Source: Anaerobacillus isosaccharinicus
Lineage (GTDB): Bacteria; Bacillota; Bacilli; Bacillales; Anaerobacillaceae
Direction of reading: 5' to 3'
NCBI RefSeq assembly: GCF_001866075.3
Contig: NZ_CP063356.1
Span: 858,164-922,163 of the forward strand
Length of the DNA stretch: 64,000 nucleotides
Within the stretch, counting starts at the first letter, position 1; every line of letters starts with the position of its first letter. Shown in pieces: positions 7,884 through 17,459 of this stretch. Position numbers and translations under genes: made by a program. Under the pieces are notes generated by a model that had not been told where the DNA came from, searched no databases, and worked only from the letters and a program-made list of their open reading frames with translations.

Positions 7884-8420
7884 AATGTTCCCCCCTCTTT
7901 CTTTGACAGCGGGAAAGCTACCACCACCGTCGTCCCTACATTTACTTTACTTTTTATTGCTATAGTGCCATTTTGTAGTTCTACTAGTTTTTTCATTATT
8001 GATAGTCCAAGCCCAGATCCTCCATATTTACGCGATCTAGATTTTTCCACATGATAAAACCTTTCAAATATATATGGTAAATCCTCGTCAGAGATTCCAA
8101 CTCCAGTATCTTTAATATCTATCTCCAACATGAATATAGGGGACATTTGAGACAACAACATTACCGTTATCATCTACTACGTAAAGAAGGATTTGAGATA
8201 AGGCAGCCATAAGATCTAGTACTTCGTATATGCCCGTATCGTAATTATTAGTAATTAGCGAAGCATATTGAGTTAATAATTGTTGAGTAGTATCTTTAAC
8301 ATTTTTATAATAAAATCCTGAAAAAATTTCGTGAATAAAAAACCCAAGTGGAAATAATATCGAAAGAAAAAGAGCAGTCATTGTGCCACCTAATTTTAAA
8401 TTTATTCTATTTATGCTCAT
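7880..8420 (-). pseudogene. Histidine kinase pseudogene with large internal deletion
   Basis: The N-terminal 100 or so residues (TM1 and start of the sensor) and the C-terminal 70 residues (GTGVGIS-like G1 box and GGSGLGLSI G2 box) align with the intact kinase at 20865..22250, but about 285 residues between them are gone, including HAMP, the phospho-accepting His and the N box. The junction lies near 8120-8130 at a shared TTGGAGATA stretch, and the two pieces are out of frame. Confidence 0.85.
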
Positions 8421-9119
8421 TTTTAGTCCTCTGCTCAAATTGATAGCCAACACCCCATACTGTCCGAATCGGTGAAAAATTTAATCCAGCTTTGATTGTT
8501 TTAAATCTTATATTTTTAACATGTGTATCAACTGTACGGATATCACTAAGATTTTCATCTCCCCAAATTTGATATAGTAACTGCTCTCTTGTGAAAACTC
8601 GACTAGGATGTTTGGCTAAGCTGTACAGCAAACTAAATTCCTTGGGAGTTAGCACAATCTCATCTTCTCGTATCAACAATTTTCTTGCTTCCCAATTGAT
8701 TGTCATTTCATTGAAAGTAATTATCTTATTACTTTCATATTCATCCTGTAATTCTGTTCTGCGTAGTAAAGCATTAATTCTTGCTAGTAATTCCTCTTTT
8801 TCAAAGGGCATCGTTAAATAATCATCTGCTCCGCTATTTAGACCTTGTACTTTATCTCTTGTTTCTCTTCTGGCAGTTAGCATGATAATTGGGTTTTTTT
8901 TCAACTCTCTCGAATTTGCTTACAAACTTCAATCCCGTCAATTTCTGGCATCATTAAATCTAGAACAATTAGATCTATTGAACACTCTTTAACAATATTA
9001 ATAGCCTCGTAACCGTCTTGAGCTTCTTTAACTTCAAACCCTTCGCTAATTAAAAATATTTCCAGTAGTCTTCTCATATTCCATTCATCATCAACAATTA
9101 ATACTCTCTTCTTCTCCAT
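8407..9119 (-). pseudogene. Response regulator pseudogene (OmpR/PhoB type), frameshifted
   Basis: Homologous along its length to the intact regulator at 22237..22947. The receiver start (MEKKRVLIVDDEW) runs in one frame to KQIRES and the rest resumes in another frame at KKNPIIML, with an A8 tract at the break near 8895-8905. In the receiver, the conserved Lys of the TKPF motif is Met (YLTMPF). The winged-helix part is otherwise intact. Confidence 0.85.
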
Positions 9120-9156
9120 ATAAACCACCCCATTAATACAACTATATTTACTGATT

Positions 9157-9325
9157 ACCAATCCTGAGGCCAATGGCGAATAGGCACGGGAAAACCTGTT
9201 TTCTTTCTGTTCACTACTTGATCAGGTACAATTTCCTCAAGTGCTTTTCTAAGTACAAATTTTTGATTAGCTACAAAGTAAAGTGGAATAGCAGCAGGCA
9301 ACAGGATCATCGATATGAAATCCTA
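9157..9325 (-). pseudogene. asnB-type asparagine synthetase remnant
   Basis: Two short pieces match the intact gene at 22987..24921: PAAIPLYFV and LRKALEEIVPDQVVNR followed by GFPVPIRHWPQDW and a stop. All of the amidotransferase domain and most of the synthetase domain are missing, and the pieces are joined by deletion and frameshift. Its position before the regulator pseudogene mirrors the intact module. Confidence 0.8.
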
Positions 9326-9416
9326 ATATTATATTTTAGATAAAAATTATGTTTAAACTATGAACTTGTTCTTCTAAATTAAATAAATGGAGGTTATCCT
9401 CTTTAAAGTTTAATGA

Positions 9417-9477
9417 ATGTTTTAAATATTTAAGCAATCTGAACTTTCAGTCCAGATTGCTTAAATATTTAAAACAT
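9417..9477 (-). terminator. 25-bp perfect stem-loop between endopeptidase and asnB remnants
   Basis: Arms 9417..9441 and 9453..9477 pair perfectly around an 11-nt loop. A weaker hairpin with the same AATCTG core sits at the matching place (25044..25070) in the intact module, so this is the terminator of the NlpC/P60 gene. Confidence 0.7.
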
Positions 9478-9532
9478 CTTTATCTTTGTTCAAAAAGGAA
9501 TATCCCTATTTGAAAATGGAGCGCAAATCTTT

Positions 9533-9929
9533 TTATACATTCAAAGCCCTGTATAAAAACACAACAAATTGCGCTCTTGTCACAATCAGGGAATCCATTT
9601 AATTTTTTTGCTCTCCAAATAATTTAATTTGTTTGAAAGCCCAGTGGCTTTCCTGTACGTCATGGTTCATTCCTGGTTGCAATAAATAGAGATAAAACTT
9701 TTTGTTCAGGTGGATCTAGCAATACTCTTCTTGCACCTAGAAATCTTGGACCCCAATAGAATGGGTCATTTACGGAAGCAATCGCAATTCCCCGTGATGA
9801 TGTTGCACTAATAAATTGTCCATTCCTTATGTAAATTCCAGAGTGAGATGGTACAGGTTTGTATGTTTCAAAAAATACTAGATCTCCCGTTACTAATTCC
9901 GACCTTTGAACTATAGCTTTTCTGCTCAA
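9533..9929 (-). pseudogene. NlpC/P60-SLH endopeptidase pseudogene
   Basis: Compared with 25089..26090, this copy has lost the signal peptide and the catalytic DCSGF segment, keeps RSELVTGDLVFFETYK through GPRFLGARR with the HSG His, shifts frame near 9680, and then jumps from the first SLH repeat (HWAFKQIKLFGEQK) to the last residues of the third (VTRAQFVVFLYRAL). Head and tail remain while the middle parts are deleted. Confidence 0.85.
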
Positions 9930-9979
9930 AATCCTACCTCCTACTTTTTTGTCCTCCGACAAAATATAGCAAAGGATTT

Positions 9980-10006
9980 TGAAGAAATAATGAAGGTTCG
10001 ACAAAT
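9980..10006 (-). promoter_or_regulatory. Regulatory repeat upstream of the endopeptidase pseudogene
   Basis: TGAAG and TGAAG spaced 11 bp; same place and sequence type as 26141..26167 upstream of the intact gene. Confidence 0.5.
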
Positions 10007-10140
10007 TTCTATCAGTCCATGTTTCCCTATAGTACTAAAAACGATTAAAAGCAACCGAGTAGGTTGCCTTTTATCGTTTTTAATATTAAAATGTCGATTG
10101 TCCTACTCACACCGAATTGGAGTCGCAGTATCAATGGATG

Positions 10141-10656
10141 CTAATCCAGACGCTTCTCCTGTTGCTTACGCCAGCCGTACCGGGTAATACCCCGGGGCTT
10201 GTACACTGATAGGATCATGATCAAAAGCAATACCAACAGGCCACCACCGGCGTGGAGAAGACCTCCCCCACCCCCCAACCCGCTGAGGTCGGCACTGGGG
10301 TCTTTCGCTACTTCTGCTAGGAAGCTCACTGTCTGCCTGTACGAAAGCAATATAATGGTGGCAAGAACGGTTAGCATGAGCTTCGCCACGACCCAATAGT
10401 GTCGGAACAAGCCCCACGTGGTACCTAGCGACATGACAATCCCGGTTAATAGCGAGGCGAAGGCCAACGGGACGAGCGCAAACCTGGTGATTGGCTCCAT
10501 CGCTAGATAAGCGCCACGCACCATCTGAGCATCCTCGCTAGTCAGAACGGCGGCGACGAGAGCGAGGTAAGCAATGACCGCACCGATCCATCCGACCGAG
10601 GCGGTGATATGGGCGGTGAGAGCCAACTTACGGAGGTTAGGTGACATTATCATCAC
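10141..10656 (-). CDS. DUF2269-like integral membrane protein, 171 aa
   Basis: Four or five membrane helices with an early HITASVGWIGAV segment (His in a helix) typical of CopD/DUF2269-like membrane proteins, and a glycine-rich loop (GLGGGGG) near 128. The gene is visibly GC-rich compared with its surroundings and uses GCC/CTG-type codons, so it looks like recent transfer from a high-GC donor. ATG overlaps the upstream gene stop (ATGA), giving translational coupling. Function unknown. Confidence 0.7.
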   Translation of the reverse strand: MMIMSPNLRKLALTAHITASVGWIGAVIAYLALVAAVLTSEDAQMVRGAYLAMEPITRFALVPLAFASLLTGIVMSLGTTWGLFRHYWVVAKLMLTVLATIILLSYRQTVSFLAEVAKDPSADLSGLGGGGGLLHAGGGLLVLLLIMILSVYKPRGITRYGWRKQQEKRLD

Positions 10657-10883
10657 TGACTTCCAATGCCACCGAACGTTGTTTGGTCACTGAACGATAT
10701 GTGGCGGCCTGGGCCGTGGTTACCACCGCCAATGATAATCATAATGACTACTAGCAGTATCAGGACGATCGCAATTATTCCCGACACCTTCACCCAGCGT
10801 GGTGTGCTTGGTGGTCCATCCTCGGTCGACCTAACGCCGCTGTCGTCGCCCTTGTCACTGTTGGAGTTTGGTAATTTACTCAC
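10653..10883 (-). CDS. Single-TM small protein, 76 aa, GC-rich
   Basis: A polar, charged N-terminus, a membrane helix (about 33-53) and a short tail GGGNHGPGRH. GTG start with GAGGAGGATATCT upstream. Coupled to the DUF2269-like gene by overlap and sharing its unusual high GC. The pairing suggests they work together; function unknown. Confidence 0.65.
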   Translation of the reverse strand: MSKLPNSNSDKGDDSGVRSTEDGPPSTPRWVKVSGIIAIVLILLVVIMIIIGGGNHGPGRHISFSDQTTFGGIGSQ

Positions 10884-11260
10884 TCAGATATCCTCCTCTT
10901 TGTTTTTATTTTCTCGTAGTATAAAACCAGTATAGCAATGTTTCACTAGTATATGCCTGTAAAACGACAAAATAATACACAGATCATCAGCACCCAAAAC
11001 CGTTTTTTCCATTTTTATAGGTTTATTTTAGATTTTAATCATTGTTTCTTGCACGGTAACGATTAAAAATACCCTTGTGTATGCACTTTCAATTCACGCT
11101 TTTACAATTACTTTCTACCACGTTTTATACAATATGTGTGGACGAGTGGTTTAGAATAGAAAAATTGGTTTCAAATTCTCCTGATTAGGTTTTAATTCAA
11201 TTTAATAAGTCTTAAATATTTTTCCGGTTAAAGACTCTCATTTACAAAGGTATCTCTTTG
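10884..11260. other. Non-coding stretch
   Basis: AT-rich, no convincing gene, marking the return from the GC-rich insert to local composition. No terminator or repeat recognised. Confidence 0.5.
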
Positions 11261-11896
11261 TTACTTCATTCTTTTTGTATGAATGAAGAAAACTACTAAG
11301 TGTGTAAGCCATATCCCTACGATCAAAATAACAAATGGTGTCCGTAACCAATTTGTGGAATTTGGATTGTGGAAAAATAGGAAGTAAGCCGTGTGTAAAA
11401 TAACAAGCAAATATAGAATATGAGCTTTTTGTTGAACATACAGCCACGATTTCCTTCCTAATAATCTAATACTAATTTCATTGGATGTTATCGTTAGAAT
11501 AATAATATAGACAAGAGCTACAATACCAATGATGTTACCTAATGCAAAACCTGGGTGTAGAACCCAATCCCCCACAAAGGGACTGAATACGTAAAAAAAC
11601 CTAAATAATTGCCATTCCACCCAACCATTCAAAATAATCAATAGATGAATGATAGCTGTAACTCCTGCCCAGATCCCGAAATCTCTTCGCCAAACCAACC
11701 ATTTATTTAGTGCTTTGAGCACTTTAGAAAGTGCTCCTAATAGCATAATAATACTTAAAAATAAAAGAGACACATCAGCAAAGGCCCTATTCCATGCGTG
11801 CATCGTATCCCACTGGCTTCTGCTCAAGTAAAAAAGTACAGTAAAAGAAATCGCTAGTGCTCCAACTAACATATGTCTGCTCAAAGTTTTCCCCAT
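11261..11896 (-). CDS. Ferric reductase-like / MsrQ-like transmembrane protein, 211 aa
   Basis: Six hydrophobic segments with helix-borne histidines (AIIHLLIILNG and KAHILYLLVILHTAYF) that fit haem ligation in the ferric-reductase transmembrane domain. Such proteins move electrons across the membrane, for example for methionine sulfoxide repair or iron reduction. The start at ATG 11896 is chosen because GGAGGG stands 6 nt upstream; a longer frame to 11932 lacks this. A 48-aa membrane gene lies upstream, cut off from its promoter by IS copy 1. Confidence 0.75.
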   Translation of the reverse strand: MGKTLSRHMLVGALAISFTVLFYLSRSQWDTMHAWNRAFADVSLLFLSIIMLLGALSKVLKALNKWLVWRRDFGIWAGVTAIIHLLIILNGWVEWQLFRFFYVFSPFVGDWVLHPGFALGNIIGIVALVYIIILTITSNEISIRLLGRKSWLYVQQKAHILYLLVILHTAYFLFFHNPNSTNWLRTPFVILIVGIWLTHLVVFFIHTKRMK

Positions 11897-11959
11897 TAAA
11901 ACCCTCCAAAATGGTAATAAAGTTGGTTGCACCTAAAATAGCTTAGAAATTAATTTTTA

Positions 11960-12106
11960 CTAATTTGTTCCTTTTTGGTTTTCCTTTTTTAAAATTTCTA
12001 CAGTTACCCTAGCTGCAATGATGATGATTACCATCATTGAAAATGCATATAAATACCCTCCATTTTCCCATTTAGGAAGATGTACAATTGCCTCTGTAAC
12101 ACTCAT
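11960..12106 (-). CDS. 48-aa membrane miniprotein
   Basis: MSVTEAIVHLPKWENGG leads into one membrane helix and a basic tail. AAAGGAGGTATTT precedes ATG 12106. A longer frame upstream would begin inside the IS end and is rejected. The IS end at 12128 lies only about 10 bp upstream of the ribosome site, so the native promoter has been displaced. Likely co-transcribed with the ferric-reductase-like gene. Confidence 0.65.
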   Translation of the reverse strand: MSVTEAIVHLPKWENGGYLYAFSMMVIIIIAARVTVEILKKENQKGTN

Positions 12107-12127
12107 AAATACCTCCTTTCTAGTAGA

Positions 12128-14013
12128 TAGACTCTCGGCATTTGCCGAGCCTTGTGGCTCAAGGTTTTCTTGAGCCAATTTATTTGTATCCCTCCTATTT
12201 CTAGGTGGGATTTTTACTTTAGATTTCTTTTTCAATTGGGAATTAATTGTTGAAAAATATCATAAAAAAACTAAAAAAACACTTGACTTTTTAGTGCAAC
12301 CCCAATAATCGCCGAGGAGGAATTGACTTCCTAACAATACGGTGAAATGGGGGATTTAAATGAAACCTGCGCTAATACCACATATCTCATATCAAAACTT
12401 CGTTTTAGACCAATTAAATACTCATTACTCAGGCGGTATACTGACTCTCGTACGAAAAGATTGGACTATTATCTCAAAGTTATGGATCACGGATCTTTCT
12501 TTTACTACTACTTGGCTTCATGATTTATATTCAGTTAAAGGTCCTGAGCCACGTGATCCTGCTTCCATGCTTCGCTCTTATCTTTTGTGTTTATTGACAA
12601 GTCCGACCCTGAGTATTACAGAATGGGTGAACCAACTCCATCGTGTTCCTCTTTACACGATCCTTAGCGGCTTTGAACCTGGGGATGTTCCAGGGGTCGG
12701 TACTTTTTATGACTTCTTCAGACGGCTATCAGGTTTTGAGAAGGCTAATGTAAAACCTTTTATTAAGCTCAAACGAAAAAAGAAGAAGAAGAAAAAACCG
12801 AAAAAGGGTGAAAAAGCAACTCCTAGAAACCCTGGTATTATTAGAAAATTAGTGGATCGTCATTTACGCAATGGCTCAAAACAAAAACAATTGCCGGGAG
12901 ATCAATTATACGCGTTTTTTCAATCTCAATTTCTTGAAGTTTCAGCGAGATTGGGTTTGCTTGGGGATCCCCATTCCCTTGGTGTTGTTGGAGATGGGAC
13001 ACCCGTGGAAACAGCGAGATACCCAAGGAGCAAACCTATTTGTGATTGTAGTGCCCAAGGACTAACGAATTGTACTCATCCTCGTCGATATTCTCAACCT
13101 GACATCGACTCAGGTTGGGATAGTTCAAGGGAGAGGTACTTCAACGGATATCATCTCTACATGATATCCACTAGCGATAGCCAATACGACTTGCCGCTAT
13201 ATCCACGGCTGCATCCTGCTTCCCGGCATGATTCAGTCAGCCTAGTGGTTAGCTCAATTGAATTTTCGCAACGGTACACCTTGGGCACAATTGATAAAAT
13301 CCTTCTCGATGCCGCACATGATGCAGAACCGATTTACGAATTACTGGACCATCATAATGTGGAACCGTTTATTGATCTTAATGTTCGAACAAAGAAAAAC
13401 TTCAGTACGGAAAGTGATATTCAAATTTCTCCCATAGGCGTGCCTATTTGTCCAATCGGTAAGGAAATGAAACCCAACGGTTTTGACATATCTCAAAACC
13501 GCCAAAAGTGGCGTTGTCCACTAGCTTGCGGATCGAAAAATACATGTTCCACTCCGTGTTCTAAAGCGAAGTATGGCCGCACATTTCATACGTTTAAGCG
13601 AGATAATCTTCGTCTGTTCACTAAAACACCAAGATCTTCTGAAAAGTGGAAACTCATTTATAAACGAAGAACTTCAGTTGAACGTTCGAACAAAAGAGAA
13701 AAAGTCGATTATCACTTAGAAGCTGGGCGCCATCGCTCTACAAAAATGTGGTATGTCCGCCTATACTCAATCATGATGTGTCAACACATAGATGCTTGGT
13801 ACAGTAGTCAGAAAGAGACTTTGAACATTCAGGAAATCATCTTTACTAAAAGCGCCTAGACAATTTTTAAAAAATAGAATAACTGTAGGCTTATTTGGTG
13901 CATACTTTTTTGAAAACACTATGAAAACACATCATTTTACTGTCCTGTTAATGAATTTTCCAGTGAATTTTTTACAAACTCTCGATAAACTCATCATTTA
14001 TTCCGAGAGTCTA
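12128..14013 (+). mobile_element. IS copy 1 (IS4-superfamily-like), 1886 bp
   Basis: Bounded by TAGACTCTCGG and its inverse CCGAGAGTCTA. The left end has two hairpins (CTCGGCATTTGCCGAG and GGCTCAAG/CTTGAGCC) that may block read-in transcription. Three further copies occur at 37923..39805, 39812..41697 and 57342..59224. No clear target duplication was found. Confidence 0.85.
12360..13859 (+). CDS. DDE transposase of IS copy 1, 499 aa
   Basis: Catalytic residues are visible in the IS4-like order: GDGTPVET (first Asp), LLDAAHDAEPIY (second Asp), and RRTSVERSNKREKVDY (Glu). A lysine-rich stretch near 137-150 (KRKKKKKKKPKK) likely contacts DNA, and a Cys-rich insertion (CPLACGSKNTCSTPC) lies before the Glu, a layout also seen in IS1182-type enzymes. 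The family assignment is therefore left open. Intact; closest in sequence to copy 3. Confidence 0.85.
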   Translation: MKPALIPHISYQNFVLDQLNTHYSGGILTLVRKDWTIISKLWITDLSFTTTWLHDLYSVKGPEPRDPASMLRSYLLCLLTSPTLSITEWVNQLHRVPLYTILSGFEPGDVPGVGTFYDFFRRLSGFEKANVKPFIKLKRKKKKKKKPKKGEKATPRNPGIIRKLVDRHLRNGSKQKQLPGDQLYAFFQSQFLEVSARLGLLGDPHSLGVVGDGTPVETARYPRSKPICDCSAQGLTNCTHPRRYSQPDIDSGWDSSRERYFNGYHLYMISTSDSQYDLPLYPRLHPASRHDSVSLVVSSIEFSQRYTLGTIDKILLDAAHDAEPIYELLDHHNVEPFIDLNVRTKKNFSTESDIQISPIGVPICPIGKEMKPNGFDISQNRQKWRCPLACGSKNTCSTPCSKAKYGRTFHTFKRDNLRLFTKTPRSSEKWKLIYKRRTSVERSNKREKVDYHLEAGRHRSTKMWYVRLYSIMMCQHIDAWYSSQKETLNIQEIIFTKSA

Positions 14014-14373
14014 TGTAGTGCTTCCCAAACCTGAAATAATAGATCTATTACAATTGATATTAAAAATAACATAGCAAAATTTTGCTAACAGGTTCGGTTT
14101 TCGTGGAGAAAATAGAAATAACCCATTAAAATGAGGTCACGATTGAGCCCCATTGTCCCCTTCACAAAGGGAAAACAATAGAACAGGCACGATAGCACTC
14201 CCACCTTGCCCTTCAACAGTACGTTTTAAGATTATAAATTGAATTCTTGTTGTTTTTATGAAGTTGATCATATAAATTGTACATTTATACTTGAAGTCAC
14301 ATAAGGCTGTTGGATTGCTTCACAAACCACTTACATACCTTTATTATCCTCAACAATCCCTCTGAATTTTAAT

Positions 14374-14436
14374 AAACATACTAAGATTAGTAGTACAGAC
14401 CCCGGCCAGGGTTTGTCTACTAATCTTAGTATGTTT
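14374..14436. terminator. Long bidirectional stem-loop
   Basis: Arms 14374..14393 and 14417..14436 pair over 20 bp (core CTAAGATTAGTAG) around a GC-containing 23-nt loop, followed by a T-run on the + side. Confidence 0.7.
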
Positions 14437-14458
14437 TTATACTTTCTTATCTTTTAAA

Positions 14459-14496
14459 AAAGTCTTTTACAAGATCATTGACATTGTAAAGGACTT
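14459..14496 (-). terminator. Terminator after spx
   Basis: Hairpin with AGTC(C)TTTACAA / TTGTAAAGGACT arms, just after the spx stop; same type as those at 1734 and 5176. Confidence 0.65.
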
Positions 14497-14502
14497 AATA
14501 GA

Positions 14503-14901
14503 TTAACTATTCAATGCTGAAATTGCATTTCTCAAAAAGAGTGTACGTTCTTTTCGTGGAGTAAAACATCGAATTTGGTCTTCGCTAAATCCCACTATTA
14601 AACGCTTGTTATCAAATAAGATTGGGCTTCGAATCATCTCGGGATTTTTACTCATCTTCTTAATAATGTCTCTCAAAGAAAGAGCATTATAATCATTCTT
14701 AACTACCCTAAATGATACTGAACGTTTTGAGATAATTTCATCAATTCCAGTTTCAGTCTTTTGGATAATCCGTTTTAATTCATATATACTCAAGCGTTCA
14801 ACAAACATATTTCTTTCTTTAAATTTAATGCCATGCTCTTCTAACCATTCTTTCGCTCTGCGGGATGACGAACAACCAGGAGAAACTAATAGTGTAACCA
14901 T
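14503..14901 (-). CDS. Spx/MgsR-family regulator with a CSSS motif, 132 aa
   Basis: Length and sequence fit the ArsC-like Spx family, which binds the RNA polymerase alpha C-terminal domain and redirects transcription under thiol stress. WLEEHGIKFKERN, TGIDEIISKRS (carrying the Gly equivalent to Spx G52) and GFSEDQIRCFTPRK are conserved. The redox switch, normally CxxC at 10-13, is C10-S-S-S13, so the intramolecular disulfide cannot form. It may be redox-blind or use another Cys (Cys111). Monocistronic by its flanks. Confidence 0.85.
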   Translation of the reverse strand: MVTLLVSPGCSSSRRAKEWLEEHGIKFKERNMFVERLSIYELKRIIQKTETGIDEIISKRSVSFRVVKNDYNALSLRDIIKKMSKNPEMIRSPILFDNKRLIVGFSEDQIRCFTPRKERTLFLRNAISALNS

Positions 14902-14930
14902 AGTCTACCTTCTTTCAAAATATTGTATTT

Positions 14931-15060
14931 TAGCTTTGGAGTAAATAATATAAAATTAAAGACAATAATGTTAATCCCCAAATATAAAACCATGTCTTTT
15001 CAATTTCGTATCTTGGAACACTGGTTGGCTTGATAACCTTTGTTGTTTTCATACGATAGG
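14931..15060 (-). pseudogene. 3' remnant of a second lgt
   Basis: The last 40 or so codons of lgt (YEIEKTWFYIWGLTL...LYYLLQ) are recognisable by close match to the end of 5277..6104. The rest of the operon is deleted and the remnant abuts a copy of the operon's upstream repeat at 15065. Confidence 0.8.
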
Positions 15061-15064
15061 TTTA

Positions 15065-15096
15065 AATTGTTATGAGAGTATGGAAAAAGGGTGAAT
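15065..15096 (-). repeat. Second copy of the operon upstream repeat
   Basis: Near-identical to 7548..7579; a deletion has brought it next to the lgt tail. Confidence 0.6.
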
Positions 15097-15154
15097 AAAT
15101 TTTGTTATGTGGAAGTGTAGTATTTAATAGCCAAGTTGAACTTTCTAATACTCC

Positions 15155-15799
15155 TTATACCGTATCCCTAACATTATCTTTTCTCGTCTTAACCTTAATA
15201 CCTATAACAAAAAGCACCAAAAGGGAGACTAAGAGATAAGCGATATACTGCTGATCTAGTGAAATAATTCCTAATGAAAAAATGGACAGAACAAAAACAA
15301 AAATTGTATGACCAATAACAGTACTTAGGATAAAATCTTTCTGGTGTATGTTGCTAATTCCACTTACAATATTTATGATACTAGAAGGTATAATAGGGAG
15401 CATTCGTGCAATTAATATAGTAAAGAAACCGTTTTCCTCAACTTTTTTCTTTAATTGAACGTCTTTATAATTTTGTCCCCAAGAATGAATAGAGTATCTC
15501 GCAAGATAAAAAACCAAAAGAGAACCCAAAATATTCCCAATAAGGCTCCAAAAGTAGCCATATATAAACCCGAATAACCATATATTAAACGCTGTTAGTA
15601 ATAGAAATGGAACTAGTGAAAATAAATTTTGGATTATCATCAACCCCATAGTTACTAATAAAACACTCTTAAAATCTCCCCCCATTATTTTTTTTAATGT
15701 AGACCATTCTCCTGCCTTAATAAAATCTATCCATTCTTTTTGATTAAAAAGTAAAATTACCATTATAAATAAGGTTATAAGAACAATCCCAATTTTCAT
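15155..15799 (-). CDS. TVP38/TMEM64-family membrane protein, 214 aa
   Basis: Five or six hydrophobic segments with the VTT-domain signature: FSLVPFLLLTAFNIWLFG, IGNILGSLLVFYLAR and RMLPIIPSSIINIVSGISNI. Distinct in sequence from the 182-aa protein at 6167..6715, so not a recent copy. GGAGAGAGTAGCA precedes ATG. Probably monocistronic now, as only an lgt remnant follows. Confidence 0.8.
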   Translation of the reverse strand: MKIGIVLITLFIMVILLFNQKEWIDFIKAGEWSTLKKIMGGDFKSVLLVTMGLMIIQNLFSLVPFLLLTAFNIWLFGFIYGYFWSLIGNILGSLLVFYLARYSIHSWGQNYKDVQLKKKVEENGFFTILIARMLPIIPSSIINIVSGISNIHQKDFILSTVIGHTIFVFVLSIFSLGIISLDQQYIAYLLVSLLVLFVIGIKVKTRKDNVRDTV

Positions 15800-16146
15800 T
15801 GCTACTCTCTCCTTATTGGTTCAGTTGCAAATAATGCAAATTCACTCATCTACTATTAATTGAATTAAACTAAGTATAAATAATAAATTTGATGAATTTA
15901 TGAAGTTATAAAAAACAATGTGTTACTAAATTAACAAGGCTAGTTAAACATGTTTCAATATTAAAATCCTAAATTCGCCACTTTATAACAAAAAAATAGC
16001 CATAAAAGGGAGACTGCTGAAAAAGTCTCACTATCGCCTTCTTGAAAAAGGAAGAGGAAACTCTTCCTTTTTTCGTGCGCAATTAGTCATTAGTAAAGAA
16101 AAAGGTGGTATTATAGAGATAGTAAATAATAGAAGATGGTGAAACT

Positions 16147-17406
16147 ATGCTATCCAAAAAAGAGTTAGTATTAAGTTCGTATAGTGGACTTTATGATATA
16201 TTGATCCCAAAAGATCATTTCTTGAGGAAGTTTAATAATTTAGTGATTTTGAATTTATCTATGATGAGTTAAGAGATATGTATAACGAGGCATTTGGCGC
16301 TACAGCCAAGTGCCCTATTTTGATGTTTAAGTTATTACTACTTAAAGTGATGTACCAAATGTCTGATAGTGATTTAATTGAGAGAGCTACGTTTGATATG
16401 TCATTTAAATATTTCTTAGATGTAGCACCTGAAGATAAAATTGTTCATCCTACAAGCTTAACGAAGTTTAGAAAACTGCGATTAAATGATGCTTTATTAT
16501 TAGATGTCGTCCTAATCAAAAAGACTGTTGAAATTGCTTTAGAAAAAGGGCTTATAAAATCCAATCAAATCATTGTCGATTCAACGCATACAAACAGTAT
16601 GTTTAACTCCAAGTCCCCTGTTGAAATTTTACAGGAACAGTCAAAACAATTAAGGAAAAGCGTTTATAAACAGGACGAGACATATAAAGAGAAGATGCCA
16701 ACCAAACCAAATACGAATGATTTAGTGGACCATTTCAACTACTGTACTCAATTAATTGAAATCTTTAAAAATGATGAAAAGTTGTACATAAAAGATGAGG
16801 TTAAATTAAAGGCCCACTTACTAGAAGAGGTCGTCAATGTTGATATAGAACAACTAAACTCAACAGTAGGAAAGGATGCAAAAGTGGGACATAATAGTTC
16901 AGATTTTTCATTTTTTGGATATAAAACCCATATCGCGATGGTACCAAAGCGTATTATAACATCGGCCGTTGTTACGACAGGTGAGAAACATGACGGAAAA
17001 CAAGCAAAAGAGTTAATAGAAAAGTCAATTGAAAACGGAATTGAAGTTAAAGCATTCATTGGTGACGGGGCTTACTCTGAAAAAAATGATCGAATATGCA
17101 AAAGAGAAAGAGTTTAAGTTAGTATCAAAATTAAGCAAGACTGTATCAGAGGGAAATAAACCGGCATCAGGGAAATTTCTTTACAATAAGGATGCCGGGC
17201 TATATGTATGTACAGCTGGACATATGGCGGTTTAAAAAGCATTACATAGAAAGAAAAAACACGCGACTGAAGGAACCGTATTAAGAGAAACCAATTACTA
17301 TGATATTGAGAAATGTAAGGTTTGTCCTTTTAGAGAAGGTTGTTATAAACAAGGTTCAGCAAGCAAGAGTTACACTGTAACTTTGAAGATAGATTTTCTT
17401 ATGAAG
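16147..17406 (+). pseudogene. IS1182-family transposase pseudogene
   Basis: IS1182-type sequence: a start MLSKKELVLSSYSGLYDILI, PILMFKLLLLKVMYQMSD, SFKYFLDVAPEDKIVHPTSLTKFRKLRL, VDSTHTNS (first Asp), SFFGYKTHIAM and FIGDGAYSEK (second Asp). Frames break near 16250 and 17085, an in-frame stop occurs at 17233, and IS66 interrupts the remainder at 17406; only a short tail follows at 19864 and the Glu-containing end is absent. Confidence 0.85.
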
Positions 17407-17459
17407 GTAAGCGTCAAATAATGCCCACCTAGTTTTTCAGGTGGGCATTAGTGTATTCT

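Larger units (their letters stand above)
14014..14502. other. Intergenic stretch between IS copy 1 and spx
   Basis: No gene recognised. It may hold old IS debris (a 14100-14200 block of mixed composition), and contains two terminator hairpins listed separately. Confidence 0.4.

Noticed and set aside
10166-10417. 83-codon frame overlapping the DUF2269-like gene
   Set aside because: High-GC DNA leaves alternative frames open; the 171-aa frame has membrane helices and coupling to the upstream gene.
11960-12235. 91-codon version of the membrane miniprotein
   Set aside because: Its first 43 codons are encoded by the IS end; the 48-codon frame has its own AAAGGAGG site.
12841-13065. 61-64 codon frames inside the IS transposases (also at 38636, 40525, 58287)
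   Set aside because: They are shadows of the conserved transposase gene in other frames and recur only because the IS is repeated.
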